A stretch of DNA of 64,000 nucleotides from VAXT01 sp963794605 (GCA_963794605.1 CAWCEN010000004.1:1-64000); one strand, 5' to 3'. Counted from the first letter of the stretch, positions 40,998-50,147 are shown. Numbers and translations are program-made. The notes: generated by a model from the sequence alone, not told the origin.

Positions 40998-41183
40998 ATG
41001 CGTTTCTTGGACAAGCTTCTCGGCCGCGACAAGGCGGCCGCGGGCAAGCCTGACGACAACTCGGTCAAGGGCGAGGACATGCACCAGGAGCAGGAGGATT
41101 CGGAACGATCGTCCGCTACGCCGCCGAGTGGCGACATCGATCCTCAGTTCATCAAGGACACAGAGAGAAAAGCCAGCGAGTAG
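40998..41183 (+). CDS. Small hydrophilic protein, 61 aa
   Basis: Starts MRFLDKLLGRDKAAAGK and continues as a highly charged, probably disordered Glu/Asp/Lys/Ser-rich chain ending DPQFIKDTERKASE. The ATG is fixed by AAAGGAG eight bases upstream. The N-terminal amphipathic MRFLDKLLG could dock on a membrane or partner. No family recognised. Lies alone between the tRNA-Gly terminator and the convergent MBL gene. Confidence 0.75.
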   Translation: MRFLDKLLGRDKAAAGKPDDNSVKGEDMHQEQEDSERSSATPPSGDIDPQFIKDTERKASE

Positions 41184-41207
41184 CCCCTCACTCCCGCGCC
41201 AACTCGC

Positions 41208-41927
41208 TCACGACTTCGCTCCGGATGCCGCGGTAGCTTCGGCGATCGCGTCTTCAAGCTCGGCCCGCGAGAGCACGGCCTCGCCGTGGCCCTCGACGAA
41301 CTGCCCGGCGGCGAACGAGCGCACCGCTGCGAGCAACGGCGTCGCGCGCTCAACGGTGTAACCGCCCGTGGGCGCCTCGTACAGACAGTCGCCTAGAAAA
41401 AGCACTCCGTCCGGCTCGACGTAGGCAACCGTCGAGTCGTCCGCGTGGTCTCCGCCGACATGGCGAACCTGCACCCGGACGCCGCCGAGCTCGAAGTCGA
41501 GGCCCTCGCGGAACACGATCTCGACGAGCCGGATGCGAACGTCGCGGGGCGACGGCAGCTCCTGTTTGACGTTGTCCGCGTGCTGCTGGGAGCTCTCTCC
41601 TGCCGCGACTCGGCGGTCGAGCGCCTCGTCGCTCCAGTCGGTTGCCGCGAGCTCGTGGACATAGGCAGCGGTCAACTCGTGCGCTACGACGTGTGCTCCG
41701 AGCTCGGCCCCACCGAAGACGTGGTCCCAGTGGGAGTGCGTGAGGACGACGTGGGTCGGCTTGGCCACGCCTCGGGCGGCGAGCGCGTCGAGGAATTCGC
41801 GGGCATGCGCCGCCGACGAGCCGGCGTCCAGCCAAATCGTGGCGCGCTCGCCCTCGACGGCGCAGAGCGACGGGCGGTCGGGCGGCATCGGAGGCAGCCA
41901 GTACACGTGCTCGCTGATCTTCTCCAT
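41208..41927 (-). CDS. MBL-fold metallo-hydrolase
   Basis: 239-aa metallo-beta-lactamase-fold protein. The zinc motif THSHWDHVFGG (HxHxDH), then RHVGGDHADDSTVAYV, FLGDCLYEAP and VEGHGEAVLSR supply the remaining ligands (His, Asp, His). The start (MEKISEHVYWLPPM) resembles glyoxalase-II-like hydrolases rather than true beta-lactamases. No signal peptide, so cytoplasmic; substrate unknown. Confidence 0.9.
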   Translation of the reverse strand: MEKISEHVYWLPPMPPDRPSLCAVEGERATIWLDAGSSAAHAREFLDALAARGVAKPTHVVLTHSHWDHVFGGAELGAHVVAHELTAAYVHELAATDWSDEALDRRVAAGESSQQHADNVKQELPSPRDVRIRLVEIVFREGLDFELGGVRVQVRHVGGDHADDSTVAYVEPDGVLFLGDCLYEAPTGGYTVERATPLLAAVRSFAAGQFVEGHGEAVLSRAELEDAIAEATAASGAKS

Positions 41928-42156
41928 CTGATCAGCCTAAGCCGTGGGCGCACATGCCCGGCGTCGACCTGAGACGCGAGCCCTAAGCCTTGCCGCCCCA
42001 CCGCCCGACGCAGGACGATGCCCGGTCGCTACCGTGATCGATCGGGGGCCGCAGCTGTAGTCCCTCCCCCTCTATCCCCCGAGGGCATCGGGCGCGCAAA
42101 CTCCGCGACCGAGCAGCCGGCCCCCGTAAGCGCCGCCGCTCGTGGAGAGCGACGAG
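41928..42156. other. Non-coding gap upstream of the MBL gene
   Basis: 229 bp without a convincing gene. It contains a C-rich run (CCCTCCCCCTCTATCCCCCG near 42060-42079). I looked for riboswitch consensus elements, tRNA and promoter boxes on both strands and found none I can defend. It must hold the promoter of the minus-strand MBL gene. Confidence 0.5.
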
Positions 42157-42564
42157 TCAGCCGGTGCGCTCGAGGCCGAGGCGGCGGAGCGAGCGCTCGA
42201 CCTCGGGGACACGCGCTCGGATCAGGTCGAAGTCCTGACCCGAGAGCGACAGGAGCCGCATCGGTGTGCGCGCGACGACCGTGGCTGTCCGCTGTCCCGT
42301 CAGGAGGAGGCCGATCTCCCCGAACACGTCACCGGGGCCCACAGCCTTGTTCGCTTCTCCATCGTCTCCCAGAACATCGGCCTGTCCCTGCTCGATGAAG
42401 TAGATGGCGGTTCCGTAGTCGTCGAGCGTGAGGACGTTGGCGCCCGCTTCGATCTCGACCTCGCGCATGGCGGCCGCGAGCTCATCGAGCTCGTCTGCAG
42501 GAAGGTCTGCGAAGTCCGGAAAAGCGGCGAGCCGGCTCGAATCCACGACTACGGATCGTGCCAC
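42157..42564 (-). CDS. Stand-alone cyclic-nucleotide-binding-like domain protein
   Basis: 135 aa forming a single cNMP-binding fold: FADLPADELDELAAAM, then IYFIEQGQADVL, and the phosphate-binding-cassette region GDVFGEIGLLLTGQRTATVVA. The Arg of a true cassette (R-T-A) is present. There is no DNA-binding domain, so it would act as a sensor partner. It lies 10 bp downstream of the winged-helix gene on the same strand. Confidence 0.85.
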   Translation of the reverse strand: MARSVVVDSSRLAAFPDFADLPADELDELAAAMREVEIEAGANVLTLDDYGTAIYFIEQGQADVLGDDGEANKAVGPGDVFGEIGLLLTGQRTATVVARTPMRLLSLSGQDFDLIRARVPEVERSLRRLGLERTG

Positions 42565-42574
42565 AGACCGGGCG

Positions 42575-43745
42575 CTAGCTCCCCAATTCCTTCGCGAGCG
42601 GCGTCGCGAAGCGCGGCGTCACCTTGGTCTCGCCGAGCCACGATTGCAACCGTTCCGCCTCGGTCTCGATCGCACGAACGCCGTCCGCTCCGACATCCTC
42701 TAGGAGCCGGTACGCGAGCTCGCCGTCCTTCCGCCCGGCCCAGCCGCCGACGACTCGGCCGTTCCACCATACGGTCGGTCCTGCATTTCCATTTCGGTCG
42801 AACAGGGCGGGCGCGTGCTCGCCGAGATACCAGTCGCGCTCCTTCCAGCCCATCACGGTTGGGTCGAGGGACGGGAGGAACGCGGCCCACGGCTCAGGCG
42901 TCGGCTCAGAGTCGAGATCGCCGGGCAGGACGAGCCCGGGCTCGCCGTCCAGGTCGACCTCCACCGCCTCGACCGCACTCAGCGCCGCGCGAGTCTGCCC
43001 GAGTGTCCACCCGGTCCACCACTTCAAGTCCGTGACGCTCGCCGGGCCAAACGCCGCGAGCCAGCGCGACGCGAGCTCGGTTCGCGCAGTCTCGGGCTCG
43101 AACTGCGGCAGCGGCTGCTCGAGCCACGACTCGGCGAGCGCCCAGCGCCACTGGCTGCTCGTCCATGCTCCCCGCGGACGGCCGCGGACGACGCGCCCCT
43201 GCGCAGCGAGCACGAACAGCACCCAGGATGTCATGCCCGTACTGCCCGCCCATGTCTTGCCTTCGCCAAAATGGATCTTCTCCCGCAGCGGCGGCACGTC
43301 TGCGGACAGCTCGGACGCATACGCCTCGCCGCGAGCTTTCAGAGCCCGCAGCGTCTGCGCCGCCGCCTCGTCGATCCACGCCTCGCCGTCGGTAGCGATG
43401 CCGCCGCCCTCGATCAGCTTCGCGTAGCGCCTGCGGGACGCGGCCAGGATCGACTCGGTGCACGCCGCGTGCACGACAGCCGCGAGGTCGAGCGGAAGGA
43501 CGAACAGCGTCCGCCGCATCCCGATCATTCGCAGGACGGTCCGCTCCTCGTAGAGCACGCGCTCGAGCCGCCGCGCCTTCGACGCCGCGTGCCCGTGCTG
43601 CGAGGAACACCGTCGCCGGGTCGGTCGCGTGCAGCCCGACGAGCCCTCCGGCCAGCTCGACTGGATCGGCGGTTCGTGAGCCAGGCGTCAGGAAATGCCG
43701 CCGCGCGAGCCGTGCGCGCCGCTCCTTCACCGAGAACTTCAGCAC
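42575..43745 (-). CDS. Winged-helix DNA-binding protein (HTH_42/AlkZ-like) with apparent frameshift
   Basis: From GTG 43745 the first frame reads LKFSVKERRARLARRHFL and AGGLVGLHATDPATVFLAARAR. Near 43590-43605 the sense moves one base to a frame that continues LERVLYEERTVLRMIGMRRTLFVLPLD and on through WLAAFGPASVTDLKWWTG and DRNGNAGPTVWWNGRVVGGW to TGA at 42575. Both parts match one family, proteins related to the interstrand-crosslink glycosylase AlkZ/YcaQ, which carry the conserved RGT/RRTLF step and the VTDLKWW motif. One indel joins them into about 389 aa. The annotated downstream ORF alone lacks the N-terminal helices. Confidence 0.8.
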
Positions 43746-43747
43746 GC

Positions 43748-44152
43748 TCAGGGGCCGGCCGCGTCGAGCGCCTCGTTCACGAGCCGGTCGGCCAGCTCGT
43801 TGTGCTCTCGGCGGACAGCCGTGTACCCCACCTTGCCGATGCCCGCGGCGATGTCCTGTGCCTCTTCCCACAACGCGCGCAAGGTGTCCTTCTTGATCTT
43901 CCACTCGCCGCGCATCTGGTGTACGACGAGCTCCGAGTCGGAGACGACCTCGAGCTCGGCCACGTGGAGCTCGACCGCCTTCCGGAGGCCCTCGACGAGC
44001 GCCCGGTACTCGGCGACGTTGTTCGTAGCGACGCCGATCGTCTCGCCGTGCGCGGCGAGCACTGTTCCGTCCTCGGCCTCGAGCACGTACGCGTAGGCGG
44101 CCGGGCCGGGGTTCCCGCGTGCGCCTCCGTCCGTGGAGAGCCGCGCCTTCAC
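43748..44152 (-). CDS. Ribonuclease HI family protein
   Basis: 134-aa RNase H fold with the four carboxylates in order: STDGGARGNPG (Asp), NNVAEYRAL (Glu), VSDSELVVHQ (Asp) and REHNELADRLVNEA (Asp). The basic protrusion of E. coli RNase HI is missing, as in actinobacterial RnhA-like enzymes. It would cut RNA in RNA-DNA hybrids. GTG start in a GTGA overlap with the upstream NIF3-like gene. Confidence 0.92.
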   Translation of the reverse strand: MKARLSTDGGARGNPGPAAYAYVLEAEDGTVLAAHGETIGVATNNVAEYRALVEGLRKAVELHVAELEVVSDSELVVHQMRGEWKIKKDTLRALWEEAQDIAAGIGKVGYTAVRREHNELADRLVNEALDAAGP

Positions 44153-44457
44153 AGGAGCGAATAGAGGTCGAATGCAGGCTCCTCGTACGGATGCGACGCC
44201 CGCAGCGCCCGTACGACGTCGTCCTCGCGGTCGGCCGGATAGACGGTCTCGAGCCGCAGCTCCAGTACGCGCTCCTCCCGTCCGCGCTCGCCGATCGTCG
44301 GATCGCTCCCTGCGCGGCCGAAGAAAGTCCCCGTGCCTTCGGTGTACCACGAGCACCGCTCGTACTCGCCGATCCGCCCCGCTCCGGCCTCAAACAGCGC
44401 GTCCCGAACCGCATCCAACGACTCGGGTGGCACGAACACGACGAGCTTCCGGTTCAT
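44149..44457 (-). CDS. Stand-alone NIF3/YqfO-type middle domain protein
   Basis: 102 aa: KLVVFVPPESLDAVRDALFEAGAGRIGEYERCSWYTEGTGTF and HPYEEPAFDLYSL, the CutA/PII-like domain normally inserted in NIF3/YqfO proteins, here alone. It may bind small ligands or metal. Overlaps the RNase HI gene by 4 bp, so the two are coupled; no functional tie is known. Confidence 0.85.
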   Translation of the reverse strand: MNRKLVVFVPPESLDAVRDALFEAGAGRIGEYERCSWYTEGTGTFFGRAGSDPTIGERGREERVLELRLETVYPADREDDVVRALRASHPYEEPAFDLYSLL

Positions 44458-44487
44458 CCGATGACTCTCGCAAAGTTGAAGCCGACA

Positions 44488-44508
44488 CGCGACTGTGGTT
44501 CAGTCGCG
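44488..44508 (+). other. Perfect 8-bp hairpin in the DUF4234 gene leader
   Basis: CGCGACTG pairs with CAGTCGCG around TGGTT, 24 bp before the GTG start. Possible translation or RNA-stability element; a TTGAAG that could be a -35 box lies just upstream (44476-44481). Confidence 0.5.
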
Positions 44509-44532
44509 CCCAGCAACGACAGGAGGCGACTC

Positions 44533-44946
44533 GTGAGCACGAACATCAGCGGCAACACCGGCCCGCTTGGACAACCACGCGGAATCGGCTTCGGAATTCT
44601 GTTGTACATCATCACGCTGAACTTCTACAGCTGGTACTGGGTCTACAAGACCCAGGAGGAGGTCAAGCAGCACGCGGGCGACGGCCTTGGCGGGGTGCTT
44701 GGCCTCGTCGTCTGGATCATCATCAGCCCGGTCAGCGCCTTCGTCATCCCGTCGGAGATCGGCAGGATGTACCAGAAGGACGGGCAGCACCCGCCTGTCA
44801 CCGGCTGGACGGGGCTCTGGCTCTTTCCAGGTGCGATCCTGATCATCCCGGCGATCGTCTGGTTCGTGAAGATCCAGGGCTCGCTCAACAGGTACTGGGA
44901 GGCCAAGATGTCCTCGGGAGCAGCCGCAGCTCCGGCCGAAGCCTGA
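44533..44946 (+). CDS. DUF4234 membrane protein
   Basis: 137-aa protein with three to four hydrophobic segments. GFGILLYIITLNFYSWYWVYKTQEEVKQH and a C-terminal WFVKIQGSLNRYWEAK match DUF4234 proteins. The GTG start is fixed by AGGAGG six bases upstream. Function of the family is unknown. Confidence 0.9.
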   Translation: MSTNISGNTGPLGQPRGIGFGILLYIITLNFYSWYWVYKTQEEVKQHAGDGLGGVLGLVVWIIISPVSAFVIPSEIGRMYQKDGQHPPVTGWTGLWLFPGAILIIPAIVWFVKIQGSLNRYWEAKMSSGAAAAPAEA

Positions 44947-44950
44947 CCCG

Positions 44951-45580
44951 TCACGCCCGCGGACGGGCGTCCACGCGGCGGATCCACGCCTCGAGCCTCG
45001 GGTACCCGTCGTTCAGCGCGAGGTGCTCGCTCAGGATGAGGTGGAACTCGTCGGTGTCGGCCTCGTCGTGGACGAGGCCGTACTTGAGGAACGGAAAGGC
45101 CGCGCAGTCGGCGGCCGAGAACTCTCCGAACAGGTAGTCGCGCCCCGTGAGCATTGTCTCGAACAGCCCGAGCGAACCGGTCAGCTCCCCACCGAGCTCT
45201 TCGATCCGCTCCGCATCCGGCTCCGTCCGTGCCCGCTCAGCCTCGATCTCGTTCGGCGGCCGCTTCCAGACCCGGTTGAACCAGTCGAGGAAGACGTCCA
45301 GCTCGGCGCGCCTCGCCTCGTCCCGCGGGAAGAGCGGCGGCTCCGGCCGGAGGTCCTCGAGGTAGCGCAAGATGATCGTCGAGTCGACCAGCACACGCCC
45401 GTCGTGCACGAGCACCGGGACGAGCGGCTGGCCGCTCAGTCGCTCGACGGAGCCCCGGTCGGCCGGGTCGACGTCCTGCCACTCGACGTCCAGGGCCTTG
45501 TGCGCAAGCGCGAGCGACACTCTCTCGACGTTCGTCGAGAACGGGATCCGATAGACGCGGAGCCCGTGGCTAGCCGCCAA
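44951..45580 (-). CDS. Glutathione S-transferase-like protein
   Basis: About 209 aa: thioredoxin-like N-terminal domain (RVYRIPFSTNVERVSLALAHKALDVEWQDVD, with PVLVHDGRVLVDSTIILRYLED) and an all-helical C-terminal domain. The N-terminal Ser in PFSTN may serve as the thiol-activating residue. Actinobacteria generally lack glutathione, so another thiol or a non-catalytic role is likely. TTG 45580 is chosen as start, overlapping the AAA gene by about 11 bp. Confidence 0.85.
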   Translation of the reverse strand: MAASHGLRVYRIPFSTNVERVSLALAHKALDVEWQDVDPADRGSVERLSGQPLVPVLVHDGRVLVDSTIILRYLEDLRPEPPLFPRDEARRAELDVFLDWFNRVWKRPPNEIEAERARTEPDAERIEELGGELTGSLGLFETMLTGRDYLFGEFSAADCAAFPFLKYGLVHDEADTDEFHLILSEHLALNDGYPRLEAWIRRVDARPRA

Positions 45581-46718
45581 AGCCGACCAGAACCGTCTCG
45601 CTCGGGTCGCGTCCCTCCGCCTGCGCGTAGAGCGAGGCAAGCGTCCGCGCACCGCCCGACCCTTCGTCGACCCCGTGCGCGGCGAGCCACTCCGAGCCCT
45701 CCTTGGAGCTGAGTGCGTCGAACATGACGTTGGCGGCGCAGCGTCCGGGACGCGCGACCGCGGGATGGAGCTTCTTGATCTCCTCGTTCGTCGTCACGAG
45801 GACGATGACCCGCAGGCCCTGGCCGATCAGGCCGTCGACGACATTGAGGAAGCGCGACAGGCCCTGACCCGTTCGCTCACGAGCGTCCGCGCTCAAGAGC
45901 TCGCCGGTGTCCTCCATCACGAGCAGCCGCCAGAGGCGATCGTCCTCCTCGTCCTCGCCGTCGTACTCCTCGAAGTGGTGCATCATGCCGACCGCGACCG
46001 AGTGGCCCAGCCGCTCGCCGCCGACCATCATCGGGAACGGCGGCTCGAGCAGCACCGACATCAGGTAGTCCGCGTGCTCGCCGAAGAACGAGTCCGGATC
46101 GACGATGTAGTGGATCTGGCACCAGTCGCGCCACTCCCAGGCGAGCGCGCGCAGCGCGAACGTCTTGCCGGTGCCGGCTTCGCCGTGCCAGAGGACGAGC
46201 TGTCCCCCGCGGGCAGGCTCGAAGTCGCGCATCAGGGCGGCGAGCTGGTCACTCGTGCGCGCCGCGTAGTTGGCCTCGATTTCCTCCCAGGCGGGCACCG
46301 CGATCGGACGCCAGGAGGGACGCGGGCCCTGTGGCGTGTACATCCAGAACGTCACGGGAACCTCGTGTGCCGAGCTCGGATCCGGGGGTGGGAACAGCTG
46401 CTCGAGCCGCCCGACGACCGCAGTAACGGCGTCGCCGTCGGTGCCGGCCGCCGACACGGTCACGTGCGACCCCCAGAGCTGTACTTCGAAGAGGACGCCG
46501 TCGTCTTCGAACAACGCGCTCTCTCCCGCCTGCGACGTCGCTCGGGCGATCGGTGTCCCAACCCCTGCGAGGGACTTGACGCTGGTCGGCCAGTTGGCCG
46601 AGCGGATTTCGTGCAGCCCTTCTGCGGCCGTGCGCTCCAGGAGGATCGCGCTGGGGAGCTCCCCGGTCTCTCCGATCTCGCGACCGAGCCGAATGTGCGT
46701 GCCTCGACGGTCCGTCAT
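45570..46718 (-). CDS. AAA ATPase with DUF5925 N-terminal domain
   Basis: 382 aa. The first 130 residues (HIRLGREIGETGELPSAI...) form the DUF5925 region. The AAA part has Walker A GEAGTGKT, a Walker B-like LVMEDTGELL, sensor 1 VTTNEE and an Arg-finger candidate in VARPGRC. The function is unknown; the fold suggests remodelling of a protein or RNA partner. The ATG at 46718 overlaps the methyltransferase stop (ATGA). Confidence 0.88.
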   Translation of the reverse strand: MTDRRGTHIRLGREIGETGELPSAILLERTAAEGLHEIRSANWPTSVKSLAGVGTPIARATSQAGESALFEDDGVLFEVQLWGSHVTVSAAGTDGDAVTAVVGRLEQLFPPPDPSSAHEVPVTFWMYTPQGPRPSWRPIAVPAWEEIEANYAARTSDQLAALMRDFEPARGGQLVLWHGEAGTGKTFALRALAWEWRDWCQIHYIVDPDSFFGEHADYLMSVLLEPPFPMMVGGERLGHSVAVGMMHHFEEYDGEDEEDDRLWRLLVMEDTGELLSADARERTGQGLSRFLNVVDGLIGQGLRVIVLVTTNEEIKKLHPAVARPGRCAANVMFDALSSKEGSEWLAAHGVDEGSGGARTLASLYAQAEGRDPSETVLVGFGG

Positions 46719-47791
46719 CGCTGGGGCGTGAGCCGGTAGAAGCGGTAGAAGTCGTTCTCGATCGGCAGCACCTCGAAGCCGCCGAAGCCGGCCTCTTCCG
46801 CGTAGTGCCGCACGGTGTCGGTCCGCATGACGGTGCCCGTTCCGGCCGCGCCCTCGCCGACCATCCCGACCGGAAGGCAGTGGAGGATGCTGAAGCCGTA
46901 GTAGAAGCGCTCGACGTCGTCGCCGGACGCGGTGAAGGTGTCGGGCACGAGCTCGTCGGCGACCACGACCGAGCCGCCCTCGGCGAGTAGTCCGCGACAC
47001 GCGCGAAGCACGTCGACCGGGTACGACATGTCGTGCAGCGCCTCGTGGATGTAGACGAAGTCGTACCGGCCCTGGAGGCCAGCATCCGCCGCATCGCGGT
47101 TGTGGAACGTGACGCGGTCCTCGACGCCGCTTCCAGCAAGGTTCTCCTGCGCGGCCGCGATCGAAGCTTCGTCGAGGTCGATGCCGTCGACCTGCGCCTT
47201 GGGATACGCGCGCGCGATCGCCAACGTGGAATAGCCCTGGCCGCAGGCGACGTCCGCGACCCGCGCCGGAGGATCCGCCTGCAGCCGCTCGTGCGCCTCG
47301 GGGATCTTCGGGAACCACTCGCTCCCGAGCAGCTGCTCGAACATCGGGCGTGTGAACTCCGCCTGGCCTTCGTGCAGGTCGGCGCCGTAGTCCGCGTACG
47401 GGACGCCGTCGCCGCTCCGGAACGCGTCGAGCACGGCGTCGATCGGGCGGACGCACGCAACAACGAGTTTGCCGACGGGTGCGATGTAGTTGAGGCTGCT
47501 TTCGTCGAGCAGGGCCTCATCGTGGCCGGCCGGGAGCGTGAAGCGGCGCCCGTCGTCCACCTCGAGGATCCCTGTGGTCGCCTGCTGTTCGAGCCACTCT
47601 CGGACGTAGCGCTCGTTCAGGCCCGCTGCGCCGGCCAACTCGTCGGAGGTGGACGGCCCGCGGTCTGCGAGCGCTCGGTAGAGGCCGAGCCGCACCCCGA
47701 GGTAGACGGACAGGACGTCCATCGCACCGAGCGTCGAGCCGAACAGCCGCTCCACGAGAGCGTCGCGCCGCTCGGAGGGCTCGGCCGCCAC
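46715..47791 (-). CDS. SAM-dependent methyltransferase with winged-helix N-terminus
   Basis: 358 aa: a winged-helix dimerisation domain (LGLYRALADRGPSTSDELAGAAGL) followed by a class I Rossmann methyltransferase, with VADVACGQGYSTLAIA (motif I), GIDLDEASI and IHEALHDMSYP. The layout resembles actinobacterial Rv2258c-type O-/C-methyltransferases. Substrate unknown. One base separates it from the aldehyde dehydrogenase stop region upstream, so both likely share a transcript. Confidence 0.9.
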   Translation of the reverse strand: MAAEPSERRDALVERLFGSTLGAMDVLSVYLGVRLGLYRALADRGPSTSDELAGAAGLNERYVREWLEQQATTGILEVDDGRRFTLPAGHDEALLDESSLNYIAPVGKLVVACVRPIDAVLDAFRSGDGVPYADYGADLHEGQAEFTRPMFEQLLGSEWFPKIPEAHERLQADPPARVADVACGQGYSTLAIARAYPKAQVDGIDLDEASIAAAQENLAGSGVEDRVTFHNRDAADAGLQGRYDFVYIHEALHDMSYPVDVLRACRGLLAEGGSVVVADELVPDTFTASGDDVERFYYGFSILHCLPVGMVGEGAAGTGTVMRTDTVRHYAEEAGFGGFEVLPIENDFYRFYRLTPQR

Positions 47792-47792
47792 G

Positions 47793-49286
47793 CTAGGTGT
47801 CGATCTGGGCCTTCTGGAGCTTGCCCGAGTAGTCGACGTAGATCGACTTCCATTCGGTGAAGAAGTCGAGCGCCGCCTGGCCCGCCTCGCGGTGCCCGTT
47901 GCCGGTGTCCTTGACGCCGCCGAACGGGAGGTGCACTTCGGCGCCGATCGTGCCCGCGTTGATGTACGTGATTCCCGCCTTGAGGTCGCGCATAGCGCGG
48001 AAGGCGCGGTTCACGTCCTGCGTGAAGATCGAGGACGAGAGGCCGTACTTGATCCCGTTCGAGACCTCGATCGCCTCGTCGACGTCACGCACCTTGATGA
48101 CCGCGGTCGTCGGCCCGAAGATCTCCTCCTGGGCGATCCGCATCTGCGGGTCGACGTCGCCGAACACGGTCGGCCGGTAGTAGAAGCCGTTCTCGAGGCC
48201 GTTCCCGGACGCGACCTCCCCGCCGGTGAGGAGCGTCGCGCCCTCGTCCTGGCCGATCTCGGTGTACGAGTGGATCTTGTCGAGCGCGGCCTTGTTGATC
48301 ACGGGGCCGACGTCCGTCTCGTCCTCCCAGCCGTAGCCGAGCTGCATCTTCTCGGCCTCGGCGACGAGCCTGGAGACGAGCTTGTCGTAGACGGCCTCGT
48401 GGGCGATCACGCGGCTCGCGGCCGTGCAGCGCTGCCCGGAGGTGCCGAAGGCCGACCAGACGATCCCTTCGACCGCCAGGTCGAGATTCGCGTCGTCGAG
48501 GACGATGATCGCGTTCTTGCCGCCGAGCTCGAGATGGATGTGCTTGAGGCGGTCGGCGCCGGTCTTCGTGACCGCGACGCCGGTCTCGCGCGAGCCGGTC
48601 AGCGAGATGACCGGAACATCCGGATGCTCGACGAGCGCGTTCCCGACCTGGCCGCCACCCCCGTGGACGATGTTGACGACCCCGGCCGGCACGCCCGCCT
48701 CGACGAGCAGCTCGACGAAGCGCTCACCGAGCGCCGGCGTGTCGGTGGCCGGCTTGAAGACGACCGTGTTGCCGCAGACCAGCGCAGGCAGCATCTTCCA
48801 GCTCGGGATCGCGATCGGGAAGTTCCACGGCGTGATCACGCCGACGACTCCGATCGGCTGGCGTACGCTCATGTTGAACTTGTCGCGGAGCTCCGAGGGC
48901 GTCGTCTGCCCGAAGAGGCGCCGGCCCTCGCCGCCCATGTAGTAGGCCATGTCGACCGCTTCCTGGACGTCGCCCAGCGCCTCGGGCAGCACCTTGCCCA
49001 TCTCGTGAGCCATCAGCTGCGCGAGGTCTTCCTTCTGCTCGCTCAGGAGGTGCGCGAAGCGGAAGAGCAGCTCGCCGCGCTTCGGCGCCGGGACGAGGCG
49101 CCAATCCTCGTACGCGCGCTTCGCTGCGGCTACCGCGCGCTCGACGTCTTCGGCACTCGAGCGCGGGAAGACCCCGATCGCGTCGCCGTTCGCCGGGCTC
49201 GTGCTCTCGAATGTCTCGCCGGAGGCCGCGTCGAGCCACTCGCCGTCGATGTAGTTCTGGAATGTCTTGGCGCCGAGGGTGGCCAC
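47793..49286 (-). CDS. NAD(P)-dependent aldehyde dehydrogenase (AASADH-like)
   Basis: 497-aa ALDH: PWNFPIAIPSWKMLPAL, SLTGSRETG (cofactor loop), HLELGGKNA (general-base Glu) and FGTSGQRCTAASR (catalytic Cys). The sequence around the Cys and the end VHLPFGGVKDTGNGHREAGQ resemble alpha-aminoadipate/2-aminomuconate-type semialdehyde dehydrogenases. The substrate is not decided; a lysine- or aromatic-amine-derived semialdehyde is plausible. Confidence 0.92.
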   Translation of the reverse strand: MATLGAKTFQNYIDGEWLDAASGETFESTSPANGDAIGVFPRSSAEDVERAVAAAKRAYEDWRLVPAPKRGELLFRFAHLLSEQKEDLAQLMAHEMGKVLPEALGDVQEAVDMAYYMGGEGRRLFGQTTPSELRDKFNMSVRQPIGVVGVITPWNFPIAIPSWKMLPALVCGNTVVFKPATDTPALGERFVELLVEAGVPAGVVNIVHGGGGQVGNALVEHPDVPVISLTGSRETGVAVTKTGADRLKHIHLELGGKNAIIVLDDANLDLAVEGIVWSAFGTSGQRCTAASRVIAHEAVYDKLVSRLVAEAEKMQLGYGWEDETDVGPVINKAALDKIHSYTEIGQDEGATLLTGGEVASGNGLENGFYYRPTVFGDVDPQMRIAQEEIFGPTTAVIKVRDVDEAIEVSNGIKYGLSSSIFTQDVNRAFRAMRDLKAGITYINAGTIGAEVHLPFGGVKDTGNGHREAGQAALDFFTEWKSIYVDYSGKLQKAQIDT

Positions 49287-49296
49287 GGCGCCGATT

Positions 49297-49515
49297 CTAT
49301 TCGTCGGCCTCGGTCTCGAGGAACGTGCCCGGAATCCGCGGGCGCCGGCGATCGCGTAGCTCGCGCTTGCCGCCCGGGTCGCCGCCTCGCTTGCGCCGAT
49401 CGGGGCCGGTGCGACGATCGACGATGACGGTCACGTTCGGGTTGTCCTTGTAGTACTCGACCATCTTGTCGAAGAGCTCGTCCTCGAGCTCACGCGGGAT
49501 CACGCAGTAGATCAC
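49297..49515 (-). CDS. Small conserved protein, 72 aa
   Basis: Begins MIYCVIPRELEDELFDKMVEYY and continues VTVIVDRRTGPDRRKRGGD, then a Lys/Arg/Asp-rich tail. The VIVDRR-x-PDRR segment recurs in small actinobacterial proteins of unknown role. Lies 10 bp upstream of the aldehyde dehydrogenase start and may be co-transcribed. Confidence 0.75.
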   Translation of the reverse strand: MIYCVIPRELEDELFDKMVEYYKDNPNVTVIVDRRTGPDRRKRGGDPGGKRELRDRRRPRIPGTFLETEADE

Positions 49516-49535
49516 CGGCTAAGTGTAAGACGGTT

Positions 49536-50147
49536 CTAGAGACGTGCGATCTCGGGAACGACCCTGCCGTCGGACTCAACGCGCGCGTTCCAGGTCCTGA
49601 ACGACGCCTCGAGCTCCTCGAGCTCGTGGCCGCGCTCCGCGAGCCGGACCGGCTGCGCCGACTCCGGCAGGACGCGGTACTGGTACCAGGAGATGTCCCA
49701 CGCGACGGTGACGACGACCTCGGTGTTCACGCCCGAGAGCAGGACGACGCTCGCGTGCGGCTCGCCGAGGCTCTTGCTGATCCCGCCGACCGTCCGGCGG
49801 TAGGGGCTCGAGTTGAAGAGGTCGGCCGCCTCGACCGTTGCGCGCTCATGGTCGGAGAGGCGGCGCAGGATCGGCTCCTGGGCAAGCGACTGGTCGGGAG
49901 TCGCGCGGCGCGGGTCGAGGAAAGCGCCCAGGCTAAAGCGCCGGCGACGCGGCTCCTCGTCGAAGGTCGGCGTCGTCGGGCTTCCTTCCTTGGTCCAGCC
50001 GTACTCCGCCGCGATCTCCTGGCAGAGCGGACAGACGTCGAGGAAATCTTCGCCCTCGGGGGCGTAGCGCATCGTCCGCTCGCCGAGGAGCAGCGTCCGT
50101 TCGCAGATCGCGCACGTTTGCGGGGCGAGTGTCCGTGTCGAGCGCAT
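49536..50147 (-). CDS. Zinc-ribbon-containing protein of unknown function
   Basis: About 203 aa from ATG 50147. An N-terminal CAICERTLLLGER...CPLC pair of CxxC motifs probably binds zinc. The C-terminal half (VAWDISWYQYRVLP, ELEELEASFRTWNARV) is conserved-looking but unassigned. Divergent from the PadR gene. Confidence 0.7.
   Translation of the reverse strand: MRSTRTLAPQTCAICERTLLLGERTMRYAPEGEDFLDVCPLCQEIAAEYGWTKEGSPTTPTFDEEPRRRRFSLGAFLDPRRATPDQSLAQEPILRRLSDHERATVEAADLFNSSPYRRTVGGISKSLGEPHASVVLLSGVNTEVVVTVAWDISWYQYRVLPESAQPVRLAERGHELEELEASFRTWNARVESDGRVVPEIARL

Noticed and set aside
41995..42130. Possible riboswitch (GCAAACTCCGCGACCGAGCA region)
   Set aside because: Some words resemble c-di-GMP-I riboswitch parts, but the GACGCAAAGCC half and tetraloop receptor are missing, and no gene is transcribed from it in the right direction.
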